The notes beneath the pieces are model-generated. The model did not search any database. It was not told the DNA's origin and saw only the letters and a list, made by a program, of their open reading frames with translations. Shown here piece after piece: positions 36,781 through 48,259 of a DNA stretch of 64,000 nt. Source of the DNA: Gnetum montanum (Eukaryota > Streptophyta > Gnetopsida > Gnetales > Gnetaceae); NCBI GenBank assembly GCA_015680685.1, contig MNCI01006953.1, positions 1-64,000 of the forward strand, written 5' to 3'. How positions within the stretch are numbered: the stretch's first letter is position 1; each line of letters starts with the position of its first letter. The position numbers were made by a program, and so were the translations under genes.

Positions 36781-38247
36781 AGTATGACTTATAGGTTAGA
36801 ATGGTTTGGAGGCCCAAGATGAGAAAGCTAGAGGAAGAAGATAGAAACTCAAACAAACATCTTGATGATAGAAAAGGAAAAGATCATATGCATGCTAGGA
36901 AGGTACTCTATGATAGAGTACCTCATCCTAAACTCCATTAATCATGTCCATACCCAAAAGTAAGAAAGGTAAGTAGCTATAAGTAGGTTCACAATTTTTA
37001 TTTGTTGGCTTTCTAAGATTAGTTTAGATTAGTTTATTTTTATAATTTTTAGTTAGAAAATTAATTGAATAGATGCTATTGGAAATATTTGGATATCCAA
37101 AGAAATTCTCACTTGATCTTACAAGATGTTAAGTTGCAGATAAAATCATTTGACCATCAATATTCTAATGAACATGGAAATGACTTAAGGATGAATCAAG
37201 TAACAAGAACCAAGTTTATATAAGGAAAGATCTGGTAAGCTTGATTGTTATATTCTATAGGTAAGATCAAATACTTACTAATAGAACATATATTCCTTAT
37301 ATTGTAGCTCATATCATCATGTTCTACTCTACTTGTTGAATTGTAACATGTTATAATGACCTAGTTGTGCCATTTTTAAGGCTTTATTAATAACTCATGC
37401 TTTGGGTCCATAACTAGAATGTAATAATTTCAAGTGGTTTTTTAAATAGCTCATTAATATTTACACATATATGCCTTATGCTCTATGCTACTTAATTAAG
37501 CTATAATATGGTATTATTACTTCTTGTGAAATCATAAAGTCTAGTTGGTTTTAAAAGGGATTTTTGATGATCAATTGAGTTGGGACCTTTAAACCTAATT
37601 CATGATTCTTTTGAGAATAGCAACATTTCAAAGAGAACTCCTTATGAGTTATCTATTATCTATATTTTAATCATGGATACTACTAATAGGAGAGTTTAGT
37701 TTATAGAATTTTTCATACTTAATCTTGGTAAGGTATTGTAGATTTATTAATATAAAGCATATTTTGATGAGATTCAATGATGTATCTCTACAAAAAAAGG
37801 ATCACAATGTCTAGTACTATCATAACAATGGATGATCAATGTTACTAATACATCTATCTCATCTATAAGAAAAATCAAGATGCATCTTTCTAAAGAATAA
37901 GTTGATTTTAAAAGACTCAAGGGGAGAACATCACTCTCTATACAACAAATGCATTAAGGAGTTGGAAAGAAATTTAGCACATTTGTACGAGATCCTTGTA
38001 TCTTAATAGTTATCATATTTTTGGCCATCGATGTAGGGGGAATCTATTGAGACTCTCACCAAAAGATACTTAAGAAAAAAGGCCTTCCATTATTGTATTT
38101 ATAGAAAATGGAAAAGAAAATATCTATTCTTATTGAACTTTAATAAAGCATCTAAGGTAAAAATGTAGGTTAATTTTGATCGAGATACCTTTTGGATATT
38201 TTACCTTGTGATGTATTTATTCGTGCTAGTATTTGAAATTGACATGG
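36781..38247 (+). other. Copia internal region without recognised coding
   Basis: No protease, integrase or RT motif was seen on either strand. It ends at the CATGG target site of T2. Confidence 0.5.
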
Positions 38248-39285
38248 TGATGAAACATGAAATTGCTCATATTGCTGGCGGTCACGTTAAGGCACCCACG
38301 ATAAGCCACCCACGTTATATCATGGGTCGCAATATTGCGTATGCGATATATCATGGGCCGCGATATTGCGTATGCGATATCACATACTCAATATCGTAGT
38401 CAGCCATAATTTCTATAAATAAGAGGCTGCTCTACCTCATTTGACATCCCAGTTTAGAAGTAGTGAAGCTCTGGCAGTTTGATCCCTCCAGAGTTAGAAT
38501 TTTTTCCGTGTCTGCCTGCAGTGTGGTGAATGTAATTGTACGGTGTCTTTATCTGAGTGTGCCATACTTGGACATGCACATGATCGGCAATAAAGATCGA
38601 GATTACTTCATCATTGTAGCATTCACTTAGTTTATTTATTTGTTATTTATTTAATGTTATTTATTGCTTTCATAGCGCGGTGTGAGTATGACTTGATTAC
38701 GAGCATCTACAGATGTGTACGGCTAGTCAAGGAATCGGTTACTCATCGTGATTAGTCTCTCACCCTTAAACTCCTAGAAGCAGAACGAGTAAAACTTGAT
38801 TACGAGCATTTAAGCGTGACTACTTGGTAGCCCAGTGGTGTAGCTAGGATCTACGCTTGGTAACCTAGTGGCATATTTGGGATCTGCATGTGGTAATCCC
38901 AGTGGCGTACCTAGGACCTATGCTTGGTACTCCTAGTGGTAGTCGTGCATGAAGTCCAAGATGTGTGCAGTTGATCAAGGAATCGGTTGCTCGTCGCACT
39001 TAGGCTAGATTAGATTTTCTTACCCTTTCCCTCATAGCTTAGCTTAGTTAATATTATTTTCCACTACCATCAAGAGTAGCGTTAGAATTAGAACACATCA
39101 TACACCTCATCTAGACTAAACCATATGTGACATATGCAATACTAGTCTAGGTGGGAAGATAGCGAACTGCGACCTAAGGCTAACTATCTAGGTGTCACAA
39201 CTAGTCCATCTGCGGAGTTTGACTGGATTGCATGTGCGATGCTTGTTTCATATGGTTGAGTGTAGGGGTACCTCGCCACTCATTA
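38248..39285 (+). repeat. T2 5' LTR
   Basis: It carries GATATC-type palindromes near 38330-38400, CTATAAATAAGAG at 38413 and AATAAA at 38589 (176 bases apart). It ends CTCATTA, where the other copies have CTCATCA. Confidence 0.9.
38413..38425 (+). promoter_or_regulatory. T2 LTR TATA box
   Basis: CTATAAATAAGAG is conserved in T1, both T2 LTRs and T3. It lies just after the GATATC palindromes and 176-177 bases before AATAAA. Confidence 0.75.
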
Positions 39286-39305
39286 TAGACGCCGTTGTCA
39301 GGGAT
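39286..39305 (+). other. T2 primer binding site (tRNA-Asp type)
   Basis: TAGACGCCGTTGTCAGGGAT follows the LTR. It resembles the tRNA-Asp complement (TGGCGCCGTTGCCGGGGAT) with transitions and one inserted base. Confidence 0.7.
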
Positions 39306-39416
39306 GGTGCTAGTTATCTAGATTAGTTATATCATTCAAGGTTGTTGTATAGAACTTAATGATATATCTCTTAAAAGGAAGAAATTATAAAAAGTCACAT
39401 AAATTCACACACAACA

Positions 39417-41165
39417 ATGCCTCTCCTACAAGATGATCATGACACCACACTTAGTGAAGAAGTTCATTGGAGAACCAACGAACTATATAACGATGAAGAT
39501 TGGAGTATACAACCTGAAGTGGGAGTTTCCTATAAGCATGAACAAAAACAATGTCATCGCAACACACAAAGACATAACTTACAAGATGACGATGAACCCC
39601 GACTGGCCACTACAAGATTAACGCAAATACAAGAGGCCGTTCGAATCTCACGTAGGCATCGTAAAGAGAGCCATCTACCCAAGCTCGATTTAATTAACTT
39701 TCCCAAATTTTTAGGAGGCTATGGCTTAGATCCGCATCAACACTTACTAGCCTTCTATGATGCCTACACATGGAATAATATTGATAATAGTTGGCAAAAA
39801 CTGAAGCTCTTTCCTATGACACTCGTTGACNNNNNNNNNNNNNNNNNNNNNNNNNNNNNNNNNNNNNNNNNNNNNNNNNNNNNNNNNNNNNNNNNNNNNN
39901 NNNNNNNNNNNNNNNNNNNNNNNNNNNNNNNNNNNNNNNNNNNNNNNNNNNNNNNNNNNNNNNNNNNNNNNNNNNNNNNNNNNNNNNNNNNNNNNNNNNN
40001 NNNNNNNNNNNNNNNNNNNNNNNNNNNNNNNNNNNNNNNNNNNNNNNNNNNNNNNNNNNNNNNNNNNNNNNNNNNNNNNNNNNNNNNNNNNNNNNNNNNN
40101 NNNNNNNNNNNNNNNNNNNNNNNNNNNNNNNNNNNNNNNNNNNNNNNNNNNNNNNNNNNNNNNNNNNNNNNNNNNNNNNNNNNNNNNNNNNNNNNNNNNN
40201 NNNNNNNNNNNNNNNNNNNNNNNNNNNNNNNNNNNNNNNNNNNNNNNNNNNNNNNNNNNNNNNNNNNNNNNNNNNNNNNNNNNNNNNNNNNNNNNNNNNN
40301 NNNNNNNNNNNNNNNNNNNNNNNNNNNNNNNNNNNNNNNNNNNNNNNNNNNNNNNNNNNNNNNNNNNNNNNNNNNNNNNNNNNNNNNNNNNNNNNNNNNN
40401 NNNNNNNNNNNNNNNNNNNNNNNNNNNNNNNNNNNNNNNNNNNNNNNNNNNNNNNNNNNNNNNNNNNNNNNNNNNNNNNNNNNNNNNNNNNNNNNNNNNN
40501 NNNNNNNNNNNNNNNNNNNNNNACAATACCATTCTCCACAATGCTATCAGCCCATGCCTCCAACACAACCACCACCTTGTGCACCTTATCCTCCTCCTAA
40601 CTTTTAGCATTCTCATCCTTTCCCTCCTTCCACAATGTCACCAACTATTCCTAAGGTGTTTGTACCACCGCAACCCATGAACAACACTTGTGCTACTGCT
40701 ACTAACAGCAGTGAAAAGCCTCCTCAACATCAAAGGCGTCCTTTCTTTAAACACGGCCGTAGGAAGGGACAACACAATTCTAAGGCCACTACACCTTCCA
40801 ACTCAGCACAAGTCCAACAATGTGGTTTACCCTTACCTTCGAACCCAACACCTCATGTAACTTCATCAGGGCCACCAACTTACACTCCAACAACCATACA
40901 GCCCAATGAACACAACCATGGGAGGCATCAACCCAATCCTTGCATACCATCTAACAGTCCTAAATATCATAGTGGGTCAACTCATTATCTAGGAACTACA
41001 TCGTATGAAGTGCCCCACTATGTTTATTATAAAGTGTGTGAAATCCAAGGTGATAAGTATGGACTAGTTTCAATATTTTCAATATGCAAGGATCCTCATT
41101 TCCCATTTAATAATCCTTGCCATACTCAATCGTTTAGTTATGGGGGATACCCCTCATTTCAATGA
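39417..41165 (+). pseudogene. T2 gag (interrupted by N run)
   Basis: ATG at 39417 opens an acidic N-terminus. The capsid-like segment begins about residue 80 (INFPKFLGGYGLDPHQHLL) and aligns with T3 (NIPRFEGGYNANPQNHLQ); both share WQKLKLFP. Positions 39831-40522 are N. After the gap the same frame resumes in a Pro/Gln/His-rich tail. One TAG at 40605-40607 breaks it, and the same frame then goes on to the TGA at 41163-41165. Gag would package RNA into particles. No protease follows, unlike T3 and T1. The stated frame across the gap depends on the N count being right modulo three. Confidence 0.75.
39831..40522. other. Assembly gap, 692 N
   Basis: Unknown sequence in T2 gag, expected to hold most of the capsid core and any zinc knuckle. 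Confidence 0.95.
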
Positions 41166-42945
41166 CAAGCAAGATTAATAAATATTTTTCATTTTCTTTG
41201 ATTTTACAACTTTTTGTTTTCTATTTTTTCAGTTTTCAACTTTTTGTTTTATCTTTTTGTGTGTTTGTCTTTTTCCATTTTTTGTAAGTAATCTCACCTA
41301 CGAATAAAACACTCATGTGGATCATTGGTTGAGGTGTGTTTTATGTTATTAAGTCATGAGTGGTCAATTATTTGGAATAGTAAGCCCATTACACCCACTC
41401 ATCCAATCTATAAATAAAGAGGTTCTATTCAAGGGTACAGTGATATTCTTGAAAATTCTAAAACTTAAAATTAATTTTGTGTTATTGTACCTAGAATGAA
41501 GAAGGATGGACCAAGAGGGAATGATTAGGGTGTGACATCAAGGGAACTTGCGGATTCTACTTGGTGACCTCTATGAGAGTTATCATGTAATGTGGTTGTA
41601 CTAAGATCCTTGTAGATCTAATGAAAAATGGGAGTAAGAGTAATCAAAAGGGCACTCAAAAATCAAAAGCTGTTCTAGGGGGTCCCACTGGAAAGACATG
41701 CACCCATGCCTGAAGGTTGGTGGCTTCTCTGGATTCAGTAAAGTGAAAAAAGAAGAAGAAGAAGAAAAGAAAAAGAAGTGCCATAAAATAAAAATCACTT
41801 CTCCCTTGTACTAAATGCCAAGTGATCATACACCTTGTTGTTATGGTACTCTCATAGTTGTTCATCATGGGATGAAACAATGCGATGTCATTGATTAGAA
41901 GGATGGACTTTGTCCTGATCTTGGAATGATGGGTTAATGACACCTTAATCATGCTTTACACGTAGGATTCATTGTTCCCTGGGTCAAACACCTCATGTCC
42001 CAATCTCTATGATCCCTTTCTATACTTCGTCGCATCTCACTGTTCATGTAATTGTAGCTCATGTTCCGTGTAGCATAGAATTTTCATCTGATTCCAGTGA
42101 TATTTACATATGTGTGTTTTGTAGAGTTAGTGCAGATTACATCTAACCCTTCTAGTGCCCATGGACACTTTAAGTGTGGTTACACAAGGGAATTATAGGT
42201 TGAAACCTGCTTTGGGGAGGATCCACTTGTGTAGTTTTGTTGTAATCTTCACTAATTCTCTAGCTTAAACACACAATTTCTTATCCTTAGCGTATTGTTC
42301 ATGATATCATTTCCCTTATTACTATCCCTCTGATTCAATGTTCCTATGAATCATCACATGGCCTTTTTCTCTACCATCCGAGGTCCTTGTTGATAAATAA
42401 CACACCATCATAATTTTCATGTCTTCAAAACTAGTTGAATTACATTGGAACCCTTTAGTCCATATGTCCTTAGTTTACATCAATTAATTTCAAAAGAAAT
42501 ATTAAAAATTTGGTACATTCTCTACGACTTGCGATTGCGAGTCCCTTGCTTTCATATCCACAACTCGCTTATTGGTACTCCGATTTTCATTCCGTTTGAT
42601 CCTAGAACCCGGAGTGTTCAACTTAGTCGTGGGGGAGGGGCACATGCCGAATAGTGTACATTTTTTTTTGAAATTCATCATTGCCTGAAGGACATCTTTA
42701 ATGGTAATTAGTTCTAAAATTAAGAGTAGAATGTGTCAAAAACAATTTCATCCCCTTAGCTATACCAGAAAATTAAATTTGGAAACCACCTAAGCAAAGA
42801 GGACTCAACATTATAATATTTCAGGGACATGTTCTTCTAATAATTAACATCACACAGAAATAAAGTAAATCTATTAAGGCAAGTAGTAAGGTATAACCGA
42901 ACATTGGTAACAACCTTACTAATGATTGGTCCCGTGTGATTGTAG
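41166..42945 (+). other. T2 3' non-coding region with conserved motifs
   Basis: No long frame is kept. It holds a T-rich stretch (about 41195-41285), the block CCTGCTTTGGGGAGGATCCA (42206-42225) shared with T1 and T3, and TTAGTCGTGGGGGAGGGGCA at 42623-42642, which copies the polypurine-tract core. A branch-like TTACTAAT (42916-42923) and an AG acceptor (42944-42945) come immediately before the next ATG. Confidence 0.6.
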
Positions 42946-43542
42946 ATGGCCCCAAAACACGAACAAGAGGAAGGTCCTGCTCAAGGTGTGATCGAACAAG
43001 CTCAGAGAGGTGAAAGAAAAAGTCCTGTCAAACAACATGTAGAATAGGAGGAACAATCATTCAGTGTTCATCAAGAAGATCCTCCTAGCATACGGTCCAG
43101 GTAGGCAAAAGGAGGAGATACCCTCTCTGAAAGCGGTGCTTGGTACTTAGGGGAAACGTACCAATTTTGGCACAACAAAGAAGAAGGAACGATAGTTAAC
43201 AATTGTGGTGTGACTATTGATTTCTCTGTTCAAGCCATTCTGGAAGTATTAAACCTTCCAGATATAGGGCCAAAGGTTGCTTAGAACTAGATGGACACTT
43301 TCAGAACTGAGCAACTTAATAAACTATTGACAGATAATAAAAGGGGGGTGGAAGAAAAAGAGAAGGCTGACTAGGCTACCTCTATGGCACAAGTGAAAAC
43401 TTACATGCACACCAAGGCACTCAAAGCCTTACAAGAGGAGAAACTCCAGGCCATACTTCAACGCTATCAAATCCCAAGACCTGGAGCAAAGGAAAAGGGA
43501 AAGACACCTATGGAGGAGTCACAGCCACCAGGAACTACATGA
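42946..43542 (+). pseudogene. T2 extra 3' reading frame (198 codons)
   Basis: One frame runs from ATG 42946 to TGA 43540-43542, broken only by five TAG codons (43045, 43102, 43282, 43288, 43372). It starts MAPKHEQEEGPAQGVIEQ. A middle part reads GAWYLGETYQFWHNKEEG and DFSVQAILEVLNLPDIG, then a charged helical part and a Pro-containing tail (EKGKTPMEESQPPG). No membrane segment or signal peptide is evident. By position, between the gag region and the polypurine tract, it corresponds to the env-like slot of Athila-group elements. The Met is directly preceded by a splice-acceptor-like TTGTAG. I do not recognise its function. T4 has a longer frame in the same place. Confidence 0.65.
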
Positions 43543-43701
43543 GTTCCAAATTTTTGTAAATATTCTGTGTGTTGTGACTTTGTTTTGTTTTCTTCCCACA
43601 CTGCGGCATCATCCCAGTTTTCCATCTAATAATCCCATACCTATCCACTGTGTAATCAATGTGGCTTATTCTCACTTTAACTCGAGGATAAGTTTTCATT
43701 C

Positions 43702-43714
43702 AGTCGTGGGGGTA
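43702..43714 (+). other. T2 polypurine tract
   Basis: AGTCGTGGGGGTA lies directly before the 3' LTR, as in T1. Confidence 0.85.
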
Positions 43715-44592
43715 TGATGAGACATGAAATTGCTCATATTGCTGATGGTCACGTTAAGGCACCCACGATAAGGCACCCATGTTATATCATGGGTCGCGAT
43801 ATCGCGTATGCGATATCGCAGTCAGCTGCAGTTTCTATAAATAAGATGCCACTCTCCCTCATTTGACATCCCAGTTTAGAAGTAGCGAAGCTTTGGTAGT
43901 TTGATCCCTCCAGAGTTAGAATTTTTCCCGTGTCTGGCCACAGTGTGGTGAATGTAATTGTATGGTGTCTTTATTCGAGTGTGCCGTACTTGGACACGCA
44001 CATGATCAGCAATAAAGATTGAGATTACTTCATCATTGCAGCATTCACTTTGTTATTTATTTAATGTTATTTATTGCTTTCATAGCACGGTGTGAGTACG
44101 ACTTGATTACAAGAATTTAAGTGTGACTACTTGGTAGCCCATTGGTGTAGCTAGGATCTACGCTTGGTAACCTAGTTGTGTATTTGGGATCTGCGCTTGG
44201 TAATCCCAGTGGCGTACCTAGGACCTATGCTTGGTAGTCCTAGTGGTAGTCATGCACGAAGTCCAAGATGTGTACGGTTGATCAAGCAATCGGTTGCTCA
44301 TTGCACTTAGGCTAGATTAGATTTTCTTACCCTTTCCCTCATAGCTTAGCTTAGTTAATATTATTTTCCACTGCCATCAGGAGTAGCGTTAGAATTAGAA
44401 CACATCATGCACCTCATCTAGACTAAACCATACGTGACATATGCAATACTAGTCTAGGTGGGAAGATAGCGAAATGTGACCTAAGGTTAACTATCTATGT
44501 GCCACAACTAGTCCATCTGCAGAGTTCAACCGGATCGCACGTGCAACACTCGTTTTGTATGGTTGAGTGTAGAGGTACCTCACCACTCATCA
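43715..44592 (+). repeat. T2 3' LTR
   Basis: In the first 102 bases it differs from the 5' LTR at about seven positions. It keeps two intact GCGATATCGC palindromes near 43800, the TATA box at 43835 and AATAAA at 44011, again 176 bases apart. Confidence 0.9.
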
Positions 44593-44597
44593 CATGG

Positions 44598-45435
44598 CTA
44601 TGTAAAAATTACTTTATGGACATCTTGTTAAGGATCTATTTGGTTGCTTTGACCTTTCTTCTGAGTATTTGATCTAATTCTTAATAGTTGAATGTGTATG
44701 TATTTACTCTCCTTGTCATGGACTTGATATGCCTTAATGTTTTGTTAATGTTTCGAAAGGGGAAGAATATTGGGTGATCATAGAATCATAAAATATTAGT
44801 TTATTTGTTACTAATGGCTTATTGGTTCAGAGATAGGTTACTTAATCATCAATGCTTAGACTTTGGAGTTTGGCCTTTAGTTTTAAATACTATTGGATAT
44901 CAATTGAAAGGATTGGATTAGTTGTGCCTCATTAATTATCTAATCTTAACTTGGTCTATGAATAGATAAGGGGTAGCTCTTAATGGAATCTTCAACTTGA
45001 TGAAACCTATGTGAAAGGATATGTACTCTTTAATTAATATCCATCACATTTTCTTTCTTAGCTAAATATTTGTGTCTCTATGGGATTGTCATATGATGTT
45101 ATGCAGATATGGTGGAAAGTTTATCTTATGGAACTTTATTAAGAATGTTTGGGTAGGTACTTTTTATGATCCCCTCCTTTTGGGTGTTGTCCAAAAAAGG
45201 GGAGAGTTTTGTGATACTTATCATGCATGCTATGTGGTATATGATGTTGCTATTTTTATGATATATCTTTGGAGATAGGTTTGTGATATGTTCAAAGCAT
45301 TATGAAGAAAAATTATATTTTGCTATATATATATACACACACAAATTTTTATGCTTTTATTATTTATCATATAATGTTATGGTATTATCCTAACTCATTT
45401 TCTCATGTTTTGGACATCCACAAAAAGGGGGATAT
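44598..45435 (+). other. Copia internal region, 3' part
   Basis: No coding motif was seen. A TATATA/ACACAC microsatellite lies near 45326-45345. The copia polypurine tract AAAAAGGGGGA (45422-45432) abuts the 3' LTR. Confidence 0.5.
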
Positions 45436-46543
45436 TGTTAACCTTTTGGGATATCAAAACCTTAGAAAATGAAAAATGTAGAAAATATGTTTGTATTGGC
45501 TTGTATGCCTAAGAAAGACCAAGAGCATGATGAAATTAGGACAATAGAACAATCAAGGGCTCTAATGTATTAAGACATTAGATTACGACAAAGAACAAAT
45601 CATGAGCCAAAATGAGAGCTGGGATACCAAGATGAGAACTAGGATATAAATGGAGTTAATGAGCCAAATGAAGATGTTCCAAGGACTACTAAGATGCTAA
45701 AATGATAGCAAAATGCTTCAGAATTAAACATGATCTTGTAGTGTAGATGTCTCAAATTGACAACATATGTCTCACTCCCAACAAAGATGTCTCAAGGTAG
45801 ACATCTTAATTTTCATATAGATATCTTTCCAGAATTGAAGCTGATTTTAGTTAGACATCTCAACTTTGAACATGATGTCTCAATTAGCCATTTTCTAGCT
45901 ATTGCACGAATTCCAAGGAATTTTTGGAAAATCAAAGGATATAAGACAAAATGGAATTCTTGGGAAATTGGCAAGCCTTGTTCATTGATTATCTATCATT
46001 GTCTACTTCAAGTGAATTGTCTTTGTTCTTCAATGATTTCATCAATTATATTTTGTTGTATGAATTGAGAGATTCATTACAAGGAATTTGTAAATTAAGT
46101 TATACTCTCTCTTTTATTTTCTTCTTTCTTTTTTATCCTATGGGATTAATGTCTTTCTGACAAGAAGACATCTTATGAGTTTGTTGGGATCTTATGGGAT
46201 TGAGTGTGTTCACAGTGATAAACACTATGATGCAGAGCTCATGTTTTGTAAAGGTTTTGAGATCCTTGAAACCACATCTTGAGCTTGTTGAAATCTTCTA
46301 TGGTTGAGTGTGTTTGCATTGTCAAAATACTCTAGAGAAAAGCTCATACTTTATGAAAGTTTTGGTGCCCTCTAAACCACATTTTTCTAAGGAAAAAAGT
46401 TTGGAGGTATTCAAGGATTCTACCCTATGAGTGTAAAAGTACTTAAGTTGGGGTACCACATAAAAATTGTGTGTGGTTTTAGTTGCCTTGGTTGTTTTAA
46501 TTGGAAAACTTATTCAACCCTCCTTCTAAGTTCTCAATCTTCA
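45436..46543 (+). repeat. Copia 3' LTR
   Basis: It starts TGTTAACC and is the direct repeat of 34639-35762. The AGATGTCTC array lies at about 45743-45893. It is followed by the target copy CATTA. Confidence 0.9.
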
Positions 46544-46559
46544 CATTACCTTAGGCTTA

Positions 46560-48200
46560 CATACAGAATTACTTAAATGAGGAGGAACCATGATTTGTAT
46601 AAAAGTTCATAAGCTTTTAAATATAATTCTCCAAAATGGGCTTCTAGAAGATTTCTACATCAGTAGAGTAGTTATTTTGTTAAATAATTATAGGCTCAAT
46701 ATGATTAGCCACCTTCTTTCAAAATTATTAGAAAATATCCTTGATAGAAGTCTTAATAGTTGGAAAAAACTAAATAATGTTTAAGTTCATATGCAAATTT
46801 TAGACAACATCACTTCATAGTGGATCACTTGATTACATTAAGGTATTATATGTAGTAGGCTAAAGGACTCTCTAATAATGTTTATCTTTACTTTTTGAAT
46901 TTTTCTAAATGCCAATGCCTCTATTATTCGATATAAATTATAGGGGAAATTTTAGAATATTAATATTCCTAGAAGTTATATATTTGAGTACAAATTATGT
47001 TCTTGAATAATGACACATAGGAAAAATATAATCTAAATAGTCATATTGGATTGAATCAAGGATTTATAATTTCACCCACTTTCTTTAGCATCTTCATTGA
47101 TGAATTAGGACAATGGACACCCTCTGTTGCATTGAATTCTATTAAAGTTGGAATTTCTCTTATGAATATTTAAATGTTTTTTGATGATGTAGTTCTTATA
47201 GCAAAAAACTGAAGTTCAAATGAAGTTTATGCTTCAAGTTTTAAATGATGTTTTTACTATTTTAGGGATGAAATTCAATGTTAGTAAAACCAAAATGATG
47301 GCATGTGGTACAAGATCTTTTGCACATCATTTTTATATTGGGTTAGAGAAAATTAAAATCCTCATAAGTGTTTAAGAATCTCAATTTCAAATAGATGTTC
47401 TTGACGAAATTGTTTTACTCAAAGAGTTTTGAATAGTATGTGTCCTTTATATTAACTTCATAGTAAATGTGCACAAGAATAGAATTGGGCATGGGATGTT
47501 CACAAGTAAATGTACAATCAACTTATTTAGCTAGCTTTATTATACGGTTGTGAAAAGTGGGGATCCAATTTAACTACAACGTAATGCAAACATTTGAAAA
47601 ATATCCAATAATAATTTTTATTGCAAGAACTTCAAGTAAAGAGTGAAAATCCATATGATATTTTATTATTAGAAGCAACTATGTTATTTATAGAAATTAT
47701 AGCTCTTCAAAAATTTCTACAATTTCATAAACAGATTCTTACTAGGCTTATCATCCACCTATCCACATAAGGTTATAAGGTTACTTAGAAAGAGAAAAGG
47801 ATGGTTTAATCATAGAAAAAAATGACTCCAAAAATGGAATATTAAAGATCAAGATTTAGATTTGAGCTTTAAGGATTTGAAAACAAGAATCATACAAAAG
47901 GCATTGAAGCACATTTGGGAACAACCATGTGGGAAAAAATAATTTATTTGCAATAGGTTTGAGAATGATTGTTAACAAAAATAATTATTTATTTTCTATT
48001 TTTTCCAAAATAATAAGATGGTAATTATACATTCTCTTGTTAGATCTCACTATTTATTAATTAAAAGAAAGAGATGGATTGATCTTCAAAAAGAACAATG
48101 CATTTGTAGATTGTGTATATATGTAGTAGAGGAAGATGAAGAGCTTATCTTTCTATATTATCCTTTCTTTAATGCTCTTAGACTTAAATATGTTATCTAG
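46560..48200 (+). pseudogene. LINE relic with reverse transcriptase and C-terminal domain
   Basis: Reading across frame changes, an early RT block is VVILLNNYRLNMISHLLSKL (about 46665). Then come GLNQGFIISPTFFSIFIDEL (about 47053-47112), the catalytic block FFDDVVLIA (about 47177; usually FADD), MKFNVSKTKMMACGTR (about 47269) and LALLYGCEKWG (about 47530). The C-terminal block at 48018-48200 reads QCICRLC, EEDEELIFLYY and FFNALRLKYV, the C..C/EDE.H.L/LR..Y pattern. These are the RT and post-RT domains of a non-LTR retrotransposon. Stops are dense. The copia element sits immediately to its left. No endonuclease was seen. Confidence 0.72.
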
Positions 48201-48259
48201 ACATTAACTTTAAAATATTTGTTTGAGTTGGAGGTGTCAATTTTTGATCATTTTCTTAC

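Larger units (their letters stand above)
38248..44592 (+). mobile_element. T2: Tat/Athila-like element, gag only, nested in copia
   Basis: LTRs are 38248-39285 (1038 bp) and 43715-44592 (878 bp). Both start TGATGA and end CTCATYA. The flanks CATGG (38243-38247) and CATGG (44593-44597) are a perfect target duplication. The internal 4.4 kb has a tRNA-Asp primer site, a gag frame with Pro-rich tail, a long non-coding part with the shared conserved block, an extra 3' reading frame, and a polypurine tract. There is no protease or polymerase, so it must have relied on a partner such as a T1-type element. A 692-base N run hides the gag core. The 3' LTR lacks about 110 bases between two ACTTGATTAC repeats that the 5' LTR keeps. 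Confidence 0.93.
34639..46543 (+). mobile_element. Ty1/copia element, gag only, hosting T2
   Basis: LTRs are 34639-35762 and 45436-46543. Both flanks are CATTA (34634-34638 and 46544-46548), a perfect 5-bp target duplication. The primer site (TGGTATTGGAGC) and the polypurine tract (AAAAAGGGGGA) are in the right places. Without T2 (38248-44592) and its target copy, the internal region is only about 3.3 kb. It has a gag relic but no protease, integrase or RT that I can see, so it was probably a non-autonomous or deleted copy. In a 115-base sample the LTRs differ at about 18 positions, more than the T2 LTRs, which agrees with T2 being the later insertion. Confidence 0.92.

Noticed and set aside
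38586-38600. Gene-type promoter and poly(A) signals as evidence for host genes
   Set aside because: The TATA and AATAAA motifs all fall inside LTRs with a fixed spacing, so they belong to the retroelements.
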